DNA of 20,507 bases, taken from positions 1 to 20,507 of the IMG/VR virus record IMGVR_UViG_3300020159_002017; one strand, given 5' to 3'. Position 1 is the stretch's first letter; each line of letters starts with the position of its first letter. The notes beneath the pieces are model-generated. The model was given only the letters and a program-made list of their open reading frames with translations. It was not told the DNA's origin and did not search any database. The stretch is from a virus. Both the position numbers and the translations under genes were made by a program. This document shows positions 6,599 to 14,222 of this stretch, in pieces.

Positions 6599-7924
6599 CA
6601 TATTTGAATAATCCGGGCCTATTTCCAATTTCACAGGATACTTACCATTTTGTTCTAACTCATCTTTAATCAATTTGATTAGCATAGCTCCGTCTCGTTT
6701 GTCAAAATCCCAAAGAAAAGCATCGTATGTATAAAGTATTAGTTTACTTGAATAAGGCTTTGTACGTAGAAGTATGTTATGAATAACCGCTATATTTCGC
6801 TCGGTCTCGAATGCTTGCAATAAATAGTTTAAAAGCTTTGCTGCATTCATTTCACTGAAAAATGATTTGAATAGTTTCCTGCCAAACATTGGAGTTTCTA
6901 TAAAACCATCTTGTTTATATTGAGCCCATAAAAGCTGAGTATATTCATGTACTTTAGCAAAGAATGGTATCGTTAAATACTCTTGGCCAATACCGCCATA
7001 CAACTGTTTAAATGATATTGACTTAGATTCTGAATATTCAGCGTCAGTTAAAGTTTCTTTTTGAAAGTAATACTTACCTAAATGTTCATGAACTGAACCT
7101 TCTATAAACTGATAGTCTACTAACTCTGCTAACAGTCTTAAGTGATACGCATCATAGTCAAATGACAGCATAAATCCATTCTCTCCAAATCTAGATACAA
7201 ATGGAGTTCTTTGACCATTGTCTTTATTTAACGCTGCATAATTAATTCCCCCAAACCTATTGCTAGGACGTCCGGTGGTAGTATATACATTATATTCTGT
7301 ATAAGCAAAGTGATCGTATAACGAAGCTTCATTGAATTTCTTTTTAAATTGATCATAGCATGTAAATAATCCATTTTTTTCTATTTGAAATAAGCTATCT
7401 AATATTAATTCATTGTAATTGTTAAATGCAACATTGTCATTAAATGAATCGTATACATCTAAAAATCTTTGCGTGATTGCCTGGGCTTTTTCAATATGCT
7501 TTACAATTGGAATTATTGCATTTAAGTTATTGAAATTTCCAAAAGTTCTTGTAAAAAATTCATGAGCTGGCGTTTCAAAGTCATCTTCAATAGGTTGGTT
7601 TCTATAAAAGTACTCAACCATATTAATGTCAATGATATTTGCACGATCTAAAAACTGTTTAAATCGTTTTTTACCATATACAAATAATTTATTATCTTTT
7701 GGAAATTCTTGTAATAAAGATTCAGGTAATGACAATCCTTCTGTATGATTGAACACTATCATAACTTCTTCATCTAAATTAATTAGATATACATACACTA
7801 CTGAAACCGAGTCAGTAAAGACTGGACGTTCCCCATTACAATATGTAGGAATAACAATCCAATTGAAGTCTTTACCTTTGTTTAGAAAGTCTTCAAACTC
7901 TGTCTTCGTTTCAATAATTTTCAT
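6575..7924 (-). CDS. Divergent family A DNA polymerase, short form without an active-looking proofreading domain
   Basis: This is the probable replicative polymerase. Family A landmarks appear in order. A TTTGRPSNRFGGINYAAL segment (215-232) matches the TGRxSS..PNLQN region. Motif A is SFDYDAYHLRLLA (D256, equivalent to E. coli D705). Motif B is KSISFKQLYGG (K301, F305 and Y309, equivalent to K758, F762 and Y766). Motif C is LYTYDAFLWDF (D401, equivalent to D882). Other usually conserved positions differ: motif A Glu is His, motif C His-Asp-Glu is Tyr-Asp-Ala, and the motif B Arg is Tyr. At 449 residues it is very short. The first 150 residues lack the FDxE signature of the 3'-5' exonuclease. 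RM378 encodes its polymerase and exonuclease as separate proteins, which may be the closest precedent. It starts at ATG 7924, with a promoter candidate directly upstream. Confidence 0.82.
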   Translation of the reverse strand: MKIIETKTEFEDFLNKGKDFNWIVIPTYCNGERPVFTDSVSVVYVYLINLDEEVMIVFNHTEGLSLPESLLQEFPKDNKLFVYGKKRFKQFLDRANIIDINMVEYFYRNQPIEDDFETPAHEFFTRTFGNFNNLNAIIPIVKHIEKAQAITQRFLDVYDSFNDNVAFNNYNELILDSLFQIEKNGLFTCYDQFKKKFNEASLYDHFAYTEYNVYTTTGRPSNRFGGINYAALNKDNGQRTPFVSRFGENGFMLSFDYDAYHLRLLAELVDYQFIEGSVHEHLGKYYFQKETLTDAEYSESKSISFKQLYGGIGQEYLTIPFFAKVHEYTQLLWAQYKQDGFIETPMFGRKLFKSFFSEMNAAKLLNYLLQAFETERNIAVIHNILLRTKPYSSKLILYTYDAFLWDFDKRDGAMLIKLIKDELEQNGKYPVKLEIGPDYSNMIEVKRNV

Positions 7925-7932
7925 AACTTACT

Positions 7933-7964
7933 TAAATATAAGTAAATTATTTTACATTACCAAA
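7933..7964 (-). promoter_or_regulatory. Promoter candidate for the DNA polymerase gene
   Basis: The minus strand reads TTTGGTA (TTTG complement at 7961-7964), a 20-base spacer, then TATATTTA (complement at 7933-7940), 8 bases before the ATG. It shares TTTGGTA, spacing and CTTATATTTA with the gp32 copy. The upstream box lies within the last codons of the 215-residue gene. An early or middle promoter here would separate polymerase expression from the baseplate genes. Confidence 0.6.
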
Positions 7965-8594
7965 TTGTTTTTTAATATTTTGCGAAATAAGCGGAGAGTA
8001 AATTGACAATTCAATATAGTCAGTTAAATAATCTTTTAGCCCAGTAAATACATTGTCTTTTAACATAACCATACGTTGATTGGTATTATATACTCCAGGT
8101 ATTGTATTCATTTCCTGCACGATGTCATTTAATGGACCTGTAAGTTTCCAATCTAATTCAATTACATCATATAAAGCACCATCAATTCCTCCTGATTTAG
8201 ATTTCCAAAGTTTATATTGAGCTTTATCAATTTCAAATATATCTTCAAATGTAGAATAATTTCTTCTTCTAATAAAATATCTAGTAATCTTACCTACTTC
8301 AAAATCTTCTATGACAGGAATTGTATACTTAATCATTGGAGATGTCGACTTAATTGGTTTTTTAATTGAATTGTATACACGATTATCAGGCTGAATTACT
8401 TTATCAACAAATGGAATTAATTTTTTAGACTCTGATCTATTAAATACAGCTCCTGTTTTTACATTTCCATCAATGTATTTATGATAGTAACCCATAAATT
8501 CAGTTCCGTCTTCAAACATCCATTCTTTTCCTATCGTAAATAAGTTATTTACGATATGCGATTTAGGATAATATAATTTATTTGGTGTTGCCAT
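7947..8594 (-). CDS. Conserved phage protein of unknown function next to the hub gene (probable structural)
   Basis: The 215-residue soluble protein begins MATPNKLYYPKSHIVNNLFT. It continues with a Gly/Tyr-rich stretch (DGTEFMGYYHKYIDGNVKTG), FEVGKITRYFIRRRN, and ELDWKLTGPLNDI followed by PGVYNTNQR. I recall proteins of this pattern in uncultured marine and far-T4-like phages beside baseplate genes, but know no function. There is no signal peptide, membrane helix or catalytic motif. It starts 8 bases after the 671-residue hub-like gene and ends the structural block, followed by a polymerase promoter candidate. A role in the baseplate is inferred from position only. Confidence 0.75.
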   Translation of the reverse strand: MATPNKLYYPKSHIVNNLFTIGKEWMFEDGTEFMGYYHKYIDGNVKTGAVFNRSESKKLIPFVDKVIQPDNRVYNSIKKPIKSTSPMIKYTIPVIEDFEVGKITRYFIRRRNYSTFEDIFEIDKAQYKLWKSKSGGIDGALYDVIELDWKLTGPLNDIVQEMNTIPGVYNTNQRMVMLKDNVFTGLKDYLTDYIELSIYSPLISQNIKKQFGNVK

Positions 8595-8602
8595 AATTAA
8601 AA

Positions 8603-10618
8603 TTACTTTGTTTCAGCGGCTGTAGCTGTATATACAACGGGTGTAGCAGCTGCAGGTGTAGCAGCTGAGCTATTTTGTGTATCTGTAGTGCTTGATGACT
8701 CTTTAAACGTCGTTGGTAATAATCTACATACTGTTGATAAAGTTGTTGTCCAATCATTGCCGGCAATGTTATGCTCAACTTTAGTAACAGTAAATGCTAT
8801 TTTTTGTTCTTGTTGATATACTATCGGTAAATAATTACAAGTAATTACATTTCCAAATATAAATCCTTCTATTCCATCTAATGTGCAAGAAAAATCAATT
8901 GGAAAAAGAATAGCTTCGTTTTCAGGTTGTGTTCCTCCTGAATTAGATCCTCCTACATACAATCTTTTAATTGCAGCTTGCATTGCAGTTATGTTATCTG
9001 ATGTCAGTCTATCACTAACGTCCATATTCTTTTTAGCCGTTTCAAATTGTTGTTGTGGAGTATCATCAGTGTTTGGAATTATAGATCCAGCAGTATTAAC
9101 AGTATCAGTAGTAGCAGCAGGAGCAGTAGTAGCAGTGGTGCTAGTAGTAGTGCCGGCAGTAGTAGTGCTATTGATACCTGCTATAACAGCGCCCATTGGA
9201 GCATAAGTATTTGCATTAGCAACAAACGCTGCTGCTGCCATTTCTGAAGGGACTTTTGCAGTTAACGATAATGACCTGCATATACTATCATCAGTAACTG
9301 CAGTGATTTTGTATGGCTTAACTTTCTTTTCTACGTAATTTGAATCTGTAATGAAAACTTCCGTTTCGTCTTTTGGGTTTGATACTAGAGTCAATTTAAA
9401 TCTAGTACCGCTATTAATATGAATTTCATCTAATATATTTTGTAAAAACTTGCCAACGCTTTTATTTGGAGATTTTTGTGCGTCAACAGTTAATATACCC
9501 ATATTTTTCAATAGGTCTTTTAACCAATTTACATTAATCATTGTCTTACTCAAATCTCCTGCTTGAAATTCTGTAGAAAAATCTGTTGAAAAGAAATTAA
9601 GTGTGCCGTAATTTCCAAAGCCAGGAAATAATACTTTTAAAGGATTTCCAGATACTAATTTATCTGTCGTTGGTACATGGCATTTAGTAATATCTTTATT
9701 ACATTTAATAACTAACTTATTGAATTTAGGACCACCTGCAGCGCGTAATACTTTATTATTAACAAGTTCTACAATCTTTTCTAAAGAAATATAATATGCC
9801 GGCTTATCTTCTTCTTTTACAACATCAGCATCTTTTTCTTCTAAGCTACCCCATGAAGAAGGCAATTTTACAGCACCTATAGCATCTGCATTAATTGCAT
9901 TATCTGCTAATCCAATTGCGTTAGCAACCATTACATCGATCTCTCCTATTATCGTACCAGCTGGTACTTCATTTCCAGACGCGTCGGTTGTCTTTTTACC
10001 TGCAGAATCTGAACCTGCTTTTATATCACCTCCCAATGTATTAATTCCAGCTGACATTCCATATGATATACAATCAAATCCTCCTTCAGAATTTACTGAA
10101 TATGTAAAATTGTATATTATTCCTTCAAACTTTCCTTCTGGACCTCCAGCTCCTCCAGCATCATTCCATCCATACTTTATTGATAATCTTGCCCCTAGAT
10201 CGAAAAATGGCTGACACAAATCTAAGTCAGTTATACTATGTACAGTAAATGAAACTTCTGCTTTTTTCAATGAACCAAAATCGCCTTCATTAGAAATTTT
10301 AACGGAATTAATATGAGGTTTTGGATAAAATCTTCCAGATATTGAATATGCACTCTTAGGTAAAGCGGCATTTTTATACATACCACCTTTTGATTTTCCG
10401 TCTGATAGCTTTCCTAAACCGCCACCTGTTGGTGGTGACAATACTTTCAACTTTCCAGACGCTTCATTTGAAGCAGCGGCAGATGCATAAGCCATTTTTT
10501 GAAATAACCATTTATGAGCGCCTGAGCTTCTGTCATCAGACTTATTGAATGTTTTTCTTTGTTCTAATTTAATTGTTACCTTTTCGTCGACTGCTGTATA
10601 AAATATTGTTTCTGCCAT
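8603..10618 (-). CDS. Baseplate hub-like structural protein (gp27/XkdQ position)
   Basis: This is a 671-residue structural protein. Residues about 100-190 (VKISNEGDFGSLKKAEVSFT onward, then LGARLSIKYGWN) resemble a segment I know from tail/baseplate hub proteins of distant T4-like phages: a beta-rich domain with a GWN turn. A Gly-rich region (about 60-80) and a low-complexity Thr/Ala/Ser linker (about 482-508) separate domains, and the last 30 residues are also Ser/Thr/Ala-rich. Position supports the role. The order tape measure, LysM protein, then a large hub protein matches Bacillus XkdO-XkdP-XkdQ and the T4 gp29/gp53/gp27 functions. It starts 2 bases after the LysM gene stop, so the two are likely translationally coupled. 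The exact counterpart in T4 is uncertain. Confidence 0.6.
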   Translation of the reverse strand: MAETIFYTAVDEKVTIKLEQRKTFNKSDDRSSGAHKWLFQKMAYASAAASNEASGKLKVLSPPTGGGLGKLSDGKSKGGMYKNAALPKSAYSISGRFYPKPHINSVKISNEGDFGSLKKAEVSFTVHSITDLDLCQPFFDLGARLSIKYGWNDAGGAGGPEGKFEGIIYNFTYSVNSEGGFDCISYGMSAGINTLGGDIKAGSDSAGKKTTDASGNEVPAGTIIGEIDVMVANAIGLADNAINADAIGAVKLPSSWGSLEEKDADVVKEEDKPAYYISLEKIVELVNNKVLRAAGGPKFNKLVIKCNKDITKCHVPTTDKLVSGNPLKVLFPGFGNYGTLNFFSTDFSTEFQAGDLSKTMINVNWLKDLLKNMGILTVDAQKSPNKSVGKFLQNILDEIHINSGTRFKLTLVSNPKDETEVFITDSNYVEKKVKPYKITAVTDDSICRSLSLTAKVPSEMAAAAFVANANTYAPMGAVIAGINSTTTAGTTTSTTATTAPAATTDTVNTAGSIIPNTDDTPQQQFETAKKNMDVSDRLTSDNITAMQAAIKRLYVGGSNSGGTQPENEAILFPIDFSCTLDGIEGFIFGNVITCNYLPIVYQQEQKIAFTVTKVEHNIAGNDWTTTLSTVCRLLPTTFKESSSTTDTQNSSAATPAAATPVVYTATAAETK
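9097..9175 (-). repeat. Trinucleotide-repeat tract encoding a Thr/Ala/Ser-rich linker
   Basis: On the plus strand the tract is made largely of AGT, AGC and GTA triplets (for example AGTAGTAGTGC and GTAGCAGCAGG). On the coding strand these become ACT, GCT and ACA codons. The encoded linker (residues about 482-508 of the hub-like protein) has no expected fold. The tract probably varies in length between strains through slippage in steps of three. Confidence 0.6.
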
Positions 10619-10620
10619 TA

Positions 10621-10941
10621 TTAACGTAAACTATTTTGTTCTTGAAATGTTGTTAATGCTTTTTGATAGTCTCTAGGAATTCGTATTTGCGTCCCTGGTT
10701 CTAAATATAAGGAATCCTTTTGTAATTCTGGGTTTGCTGCTGAAATTATCCACCATAATTCTGCATCTCCATAATATTCCCAAGCTAAAAGATCGTATCT
10801 ATCTCCGATCGTAGTAATTACATAAATGTCAGTAGCGTCTTTTTCAATTGTAGGATCTAATAACGATTGATAGTATCGTTTTTTAGTATTTGAGTCTATA
10901 GACTCTTTTTGTGTAAATAAGTAATTGTCGTATCGAGCCAT
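10621..10941 (-). CDS. LysM-domain baseplate protein (T4 gp53 / tail protein X-like)
   Basis: The 106-residue protein carries a LysM-type fold at about residues 39-91: IYVITTIGDRYDLLAWEYYG, then DAELWWIISAANPEL, ending in LEPGTQIRIP. In T4 gp53 and in the XkdP/tail protein X families, such a domain sits between tube and baseplate and helps tie the wedges to the hub. The preceding 38 residues (QKESIDSNTKKRYYQSLLDP) are a typical N-terminal arm. It starts at ATG 10941, 7 bases after the 1086-residue gene, with an AAATAAT leader and no Shine-Dalgarno. The domain call is good; which baseplate ring position it takes is inferred. Confidence 0.8.
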   Translation of the reverse strand: MARYDNYLFTQKESIDSNTKKRYYQSLLDPTIEKDATDIYVITTIGDRYDLLAWEYYGDAELWWIISAANPELQKDSLYLEPGTQIRIPRDYQKALTTFQEQNSLR

Positions 10942-10948
10942 ATTATTT

Positions 10949-13900
10949 TTATTTTCCTATTGATGCATCTCCTAACCATTGACCAGCCGCGTTTTTATTT
11001 CTTGTTCCTTTTGGAGATAAACTATAAACTCTACCATGCATTTGAGGTCGGTAATCGCCAACTATTGTAAATGATATTGAAGCTTCAACTACCATTGGTA
11101 ATTGCTTAGCGTCCGCATTATTATCTACATCTTCTGCAATATCCCAAGTTGCGTCGTCAGGAATTGTATATGAAAGTGATGTAATAAATCCAGGAGTTTG
11201 ATAAAACAAATCTCCTATTGTAATTCGCATAAATGGACCTGATGGTTTTGCGAGATCGCTAAAGTCAGGCATTGTATATGAAGCTAGATAATTTAACTTT
11301 CTCCACATTGGAATCATTTCTGAACGAGACATTGCAGCTACTGTAAAATTAAATGATACATTTCGTTCAAATGAATTATACAAATATGCTCCATCTGGAC
11401 GACCCATAATATCTATTCTATCCCAACCTGGCGAAAATGAATCTGTAAATCCTGTCATTGTAGCTCGGAATGCCATTACAGCATAGTTGCCGACGACGCT
11501 ACCTTTGGCTAGTGCACCATCTTGGAAATAAAACTTAATTAAATCTTTTGTTCCATCATATATTTTATCTGTAGTAATTCCGCTTAAATTAACATCTAAC
11601 GCATTAACTTTATCTCCTCTAAAATCTGATTTCTTTTCTACGATAATCGTACGGTTACCGTTACCAAAATCAGATCCTGTAGCTGCAAATTCATTTGGTT
11701 TTGATCTGTCGGCACCTACCTGACCTAAATTACCAAACCCATAATAACCTTCTAAACGTCTGCTTCTATAATAATACGGGTCGGTTTGACCGATAAATGA
11801 TAGTGATGAAGCAGAAGCATCTATTCCATTTCGAAAATCTCCATTTAATTTATATCTATCACTTGAATTTTTAGGAATTTTTCCATATGCCATTGTAGCG
11901 TAATTTCTAATATTTCCAATATTTGGGCCGTTATAATCTAGCCTATCAATTGTAGTCTCTGTCGGGGCGCCACGAGGAATATCAGGTAATCTGTTAAATG
12001 GATTAGGCTGGTCTTTAGTAGACTTATCACTTAATACAATGGTTCTAGTATTAAAAGTACTAGCACTGCTAGATTCATATTGTTTTTTAATACTATCGTT
12101 AAACTCGTTGTCTAACTTTTCAATTGTTTTTAAGCCGTTGACATCGTCATTTTTAGTAGCATTTGGTTTAGAAAACTTTACTAATCCTGAAGCATATTGT
12201 TTTTTTATTGAAAATGGACGTTTATTATTTTTCTTTTGTTCTGATCGTTTTTTTTCTGATAGTAGGGTGTATAAACTGTCTCTAGTTTCAGGATCTGCGC
12301 TACTCTGCGCATCAATATTAGCTGCCGTATTGTTATTAGTATCTTTATTAGGATCAAAATCATGCTTAGTTTTTGCTCTTAAATTCCCTGCATATTGTTT
12401 AGTACTATATTGTTTACGATCTGCTAGATCTTTAGATTCTTTATCAACTACATTTGGGTTATATGGATTAGCATTATAATCTTTAGCAACTGTGTTTTGA
12501 CCATTAATTATAGTAATTAGATTAAATAAATTATTTGAAATAGTTTCTAAATCAGGTCTGAAATAATTTATTTCTCTTTTATATCCGTCAATTCCAAATG
12601 CAATTGCAGAGTTTTGACCAGCTTTATTACCAGCATAATTTCTTGAAATAGTAAATGGATTAATTTGTATACGTTCTAATATTGATGCTGGGTCTCCTTT
12701 TATAGATTTTGAACCTCGTGATATATCAGTAAATCCAATACCGTATATCGAATTTGGTCCGCTTATACCTGATAATGACGGAATTGACTGTCCTTCAACT
12801 ATTAAAGATGGTTTTTTTCTTTTATTTATATTTAATACTAAATCATTTCTTAAATCTATTAATCTATTACTTCTACTTGGCGATATATCAAACTTAAGTT
12901 TCTTAATTTTTTGTACATTTTCATAACTAGCAAAATTATTTGCAAATGGAATACCATGACGAGTAAAATGCAATCCAAACGGAGATCCTGCTACAGATAA
13001 CAATGAAGCTATTCCGGTATGTATTCTAGTTAGTCTAGGTACTAGCAATCCAGCAGTTTCTACTTTAGGATTGGAACGTCCTAATCCTACTTGTTTAACT
13101 ATCCATAAATGACCTTTAGGAGACGTTATCCATGACTTAATACGATCGAAATCTGCTTTAACTCGATCTACTACTGTTACAAATCCACCTCTTATCAATC
13201 CATCATCAAACTGAGTTCCTGTTCCCCAACGTTGAGGTTCATGTTTTTCTTTACGTTGAATACCTCTTAATATGTAAGGTTGTTTGATGTAAGTTGGATT
13301 AAATGCTTCGTCACGTAAATTAAATTTTGCGTATTGTTCGTCAATAGCCGATGGAGAATTCTTTTCCGTAGCTCTTGTAAACATCAAAGATTTATTAGAT
13401 TGACCTTTTATTGATTTAACATTGTCTCCATACTTTCTTGACTCAGAATAACCTTGAGTTGAAAACTTTTTAGATGTAATTACTCCTTCTTTTGTATAGC
13501 GAAATACCGAACCTTCAGGTAATTGGTTTGCTAATGTAGCTGTTCCTAAATTTGGAAATTTAGAATTGGTTAATGGTCTAGAAACTAATCTATTTCCTAA
13601 TCCTAATAAATTAGGATATGTATAAGATGTTTTAGTCGCTCCTGTAAATTTAGTTTGACTTACGTCTGTAAATTTAGTACTAAATCCTTTTGCTCCACTT
13701 TTATCGTCTGCAAAGAAATTTACAGCCGGTGGTATTAATCCTTTCCATCTCGCAGAAGTTTTCGGTACTTTTGCATCTGGATAAAAGTTTGTAGGAGTAT
13801 ATTTTGTAGATATACTGAATTTACTAGGTAATGTATCTATATTAAATTTAGATTTATTAATTGCATTTTTTGTAAATCCTGTCTTTCCAATATATTTTAA

Positions 13901-14209
13901 AATGAATGCATCTGCTCTTTCAAATAGTGAAGAGTCAATAAATGATTTAGTAAAATTAGTTTTACCGCTATATGAAACTGGAACAGTATCTATATTGAAT
14001 TTAGATGTATTTATTATTTTTTTAGTAAATCCAGTTTTTCCAATATATGAAGTTGGATTAAAATCTATATCTAAATTGCTATCAGAAGCTTTATTGATAT
14101 GAGTTCCTGTAGGTTGTACTAAATTTGTTACAGTTTGGGACGCAACACTAGGTGTCGTAAATGTCGAGCGAAAGTTCGCTAAATTAGATTTTAAGTCTAC
14201 TAGTGCCAT
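10949..14209 (-). CDS. Large baseplate/tail-tube-initiator-like protein with internal repeats
   Basis: This 1086-residue virion protein is built in pieces. Residues 54-128 hold three copies of a roughly 25-residue repeat around YIGKTGFTK. A middle part holds SWITSPKGHLWIVKQVGLG, then SVAGSPFGLHFTRHGIP. A charged, Asn/Lys-rich stretch carries four KQY motifs (coding 12068-12420). The C-terminal 200 residues (GWDRIDIMGRPDGAYLYNSF and SLSYTIPDDATWDI onward) look like the folded domain of baseplate proteins that initiate or cap the tail tube. T4 gp48/gp54 do this job and are far shorter. It follows the tape measure by 13 bases and precedes the LysM gene, which supports a baseplate-tube junction role. 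I cannot assign a single T4 homologue. Confidence 0.6.
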   Translation of the reverse strand: MALVDLKSNLANFRSTFTTPSVASQTVTNLVQPTGTHINKASDSNLDIDFNPTSYIGKTGFTKKIINTSKFNIDTVPVSYSGKTNFTKSFIDSSLFERADAFILKYIGKTGFTKNAINKSKFNIDTLPSKFSISTKYTPTNFYPDAKVPKTSARWKGLIPPAVNFFADDKSGAKGFSTKFTDVSQTKFTGATKTSYTYPNLLGLGNRLVSRPLTNSKFPNLGTATLANQLPEGSVFRYTKEGVITSKKFSTQGYSESRKYGDNVKSIKGQSNKSLMFTRATEKNSPSAIDEQYAKFNLRDEAFNPTYIKQPYILRGIQRKEKHEPQRWGTGTQFDDGLIRGGFVTVVDRVKADFDRIKSWITSPKGHLWIVKQVGLGRSNPKVETAGLLVPRLTRIHTGIASLLSVAGSPFGLHFTRHGIPFANNFASYENVQKIKKLKFDISPSRSNRLIDLRNDLVLNINKRKKPSLIVEGQSIPSLSGISGPNSIYGIGFTDISRGSKSIKGDPASILERIQINPFTISRNYAGNKAGQNSAIAFGIDGYKREINYFRPDLETISNNLFNLITIINGQNTVAKDYNANPYNPNVVDKESKDLADRKQYSTKQYAGNLRAKTKHDFDPNKDTNNNTAANIDAQSSADPETRDSLYTLLSEKKRSEQKKNNKRPFSIKKQYASGLVKFSKPNATKNDDVNGLKTIEKLDNEFNDSIKKQYESSSASTFNTRTIVLSDKSTKDQPNPFNRLPDIPRGAPTETTIDRLDYNGPNIGNIRNYATMAYGKIPKNSSDRYKLNGDFRNGIDASASSLSFIGQTDPYYYRSRRLEGYYGFGNLGQVGADRSKPNEFAATGSDFGNGNRTIIVEKKSDFRGDKVNALDVNLSGITTDKIYDGTKDLIKFYFQDGALAKGSVVGNYAVMAFRATMTGFTDSFSPGWDRIDIMGRPDGAYLYNSFERNVSFNFTVAAMSRSEMIPMWRKLNYLASYTMPDFSDLAKPSGPFMRITIGDLFYQTPGFITSLSYTIPDDATWDIAEDVDNNADAKQLPMVVEASISFTIVGDYRPQMHGRVYSLSPKGTRNKNAAGQWLGDASIGK
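12068..12420 (-). repeat. Recurring KQY motifs inside the 1086-residue protein
   Basis: Four short motifs, SIKKQYESSSA, SIKKQYASGLVKF, TKQYAGNLRAK and RKQYSTKQYAG, lie in an otherwise polar, probably disordered region. They look like short linear binding motifs repeated along a linker, rather than a folded domain. Confidence 0.45.
13826..14050 (-). repeat. Three tandem 25-residue repeats (YIGKTGFTK type) near the N-terminus of the 1086-residue protein
   Basis: The copies begin SYIGKTGFTKKIINTSKF, SYSGKTNFTKSFIDSSLF and KYIGKTGFTKNAINKSKF, at residues 54, 79 and 105. Copies one and three continue NIDTVP and NIDTLP. Copy two is the most diverged, so this is an old amplification. Confidence 0.75.
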
Positions 14210-14222
14210 ATTATATTAATAA

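Noticed and set aside
8578-8778. Minus-strand 66-residue ORF rich in Gln, Leu and His
   Set aside because: It is an alternative frame over the end of the hub-like gene and the start of its neighbour. Low complexity and no leader.
8883-9247. Plus-strand ORFs of 107 and 66 residues with Val/Ala or Ser repeats
   Set aside because: Both are products of the trinucleotide-repeat tract in the hub-like gene read on the opposite strand.
9097-9247. CRISPR-like or satellite array from AGT/AGC triplets
   Set aside because: There are no spaced identical repeats. The tract is in frame inside a gene and encodes a Thr/Ala-rich linker.
12039-12479. Plus-strand 146-residue ORF rich in Leu, Phe and Ser
   Set aside because: It is an antisense shadow of the 1086-residue gene in a Lys/Asn-rich region, with no start context.
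13902-14102. Plus-strand ORF of 66 residues with internal similarity
   Set aside because: Its apparent repeats are the antisense of the YIGKTGFTK repeats in the 1086-residue gene.
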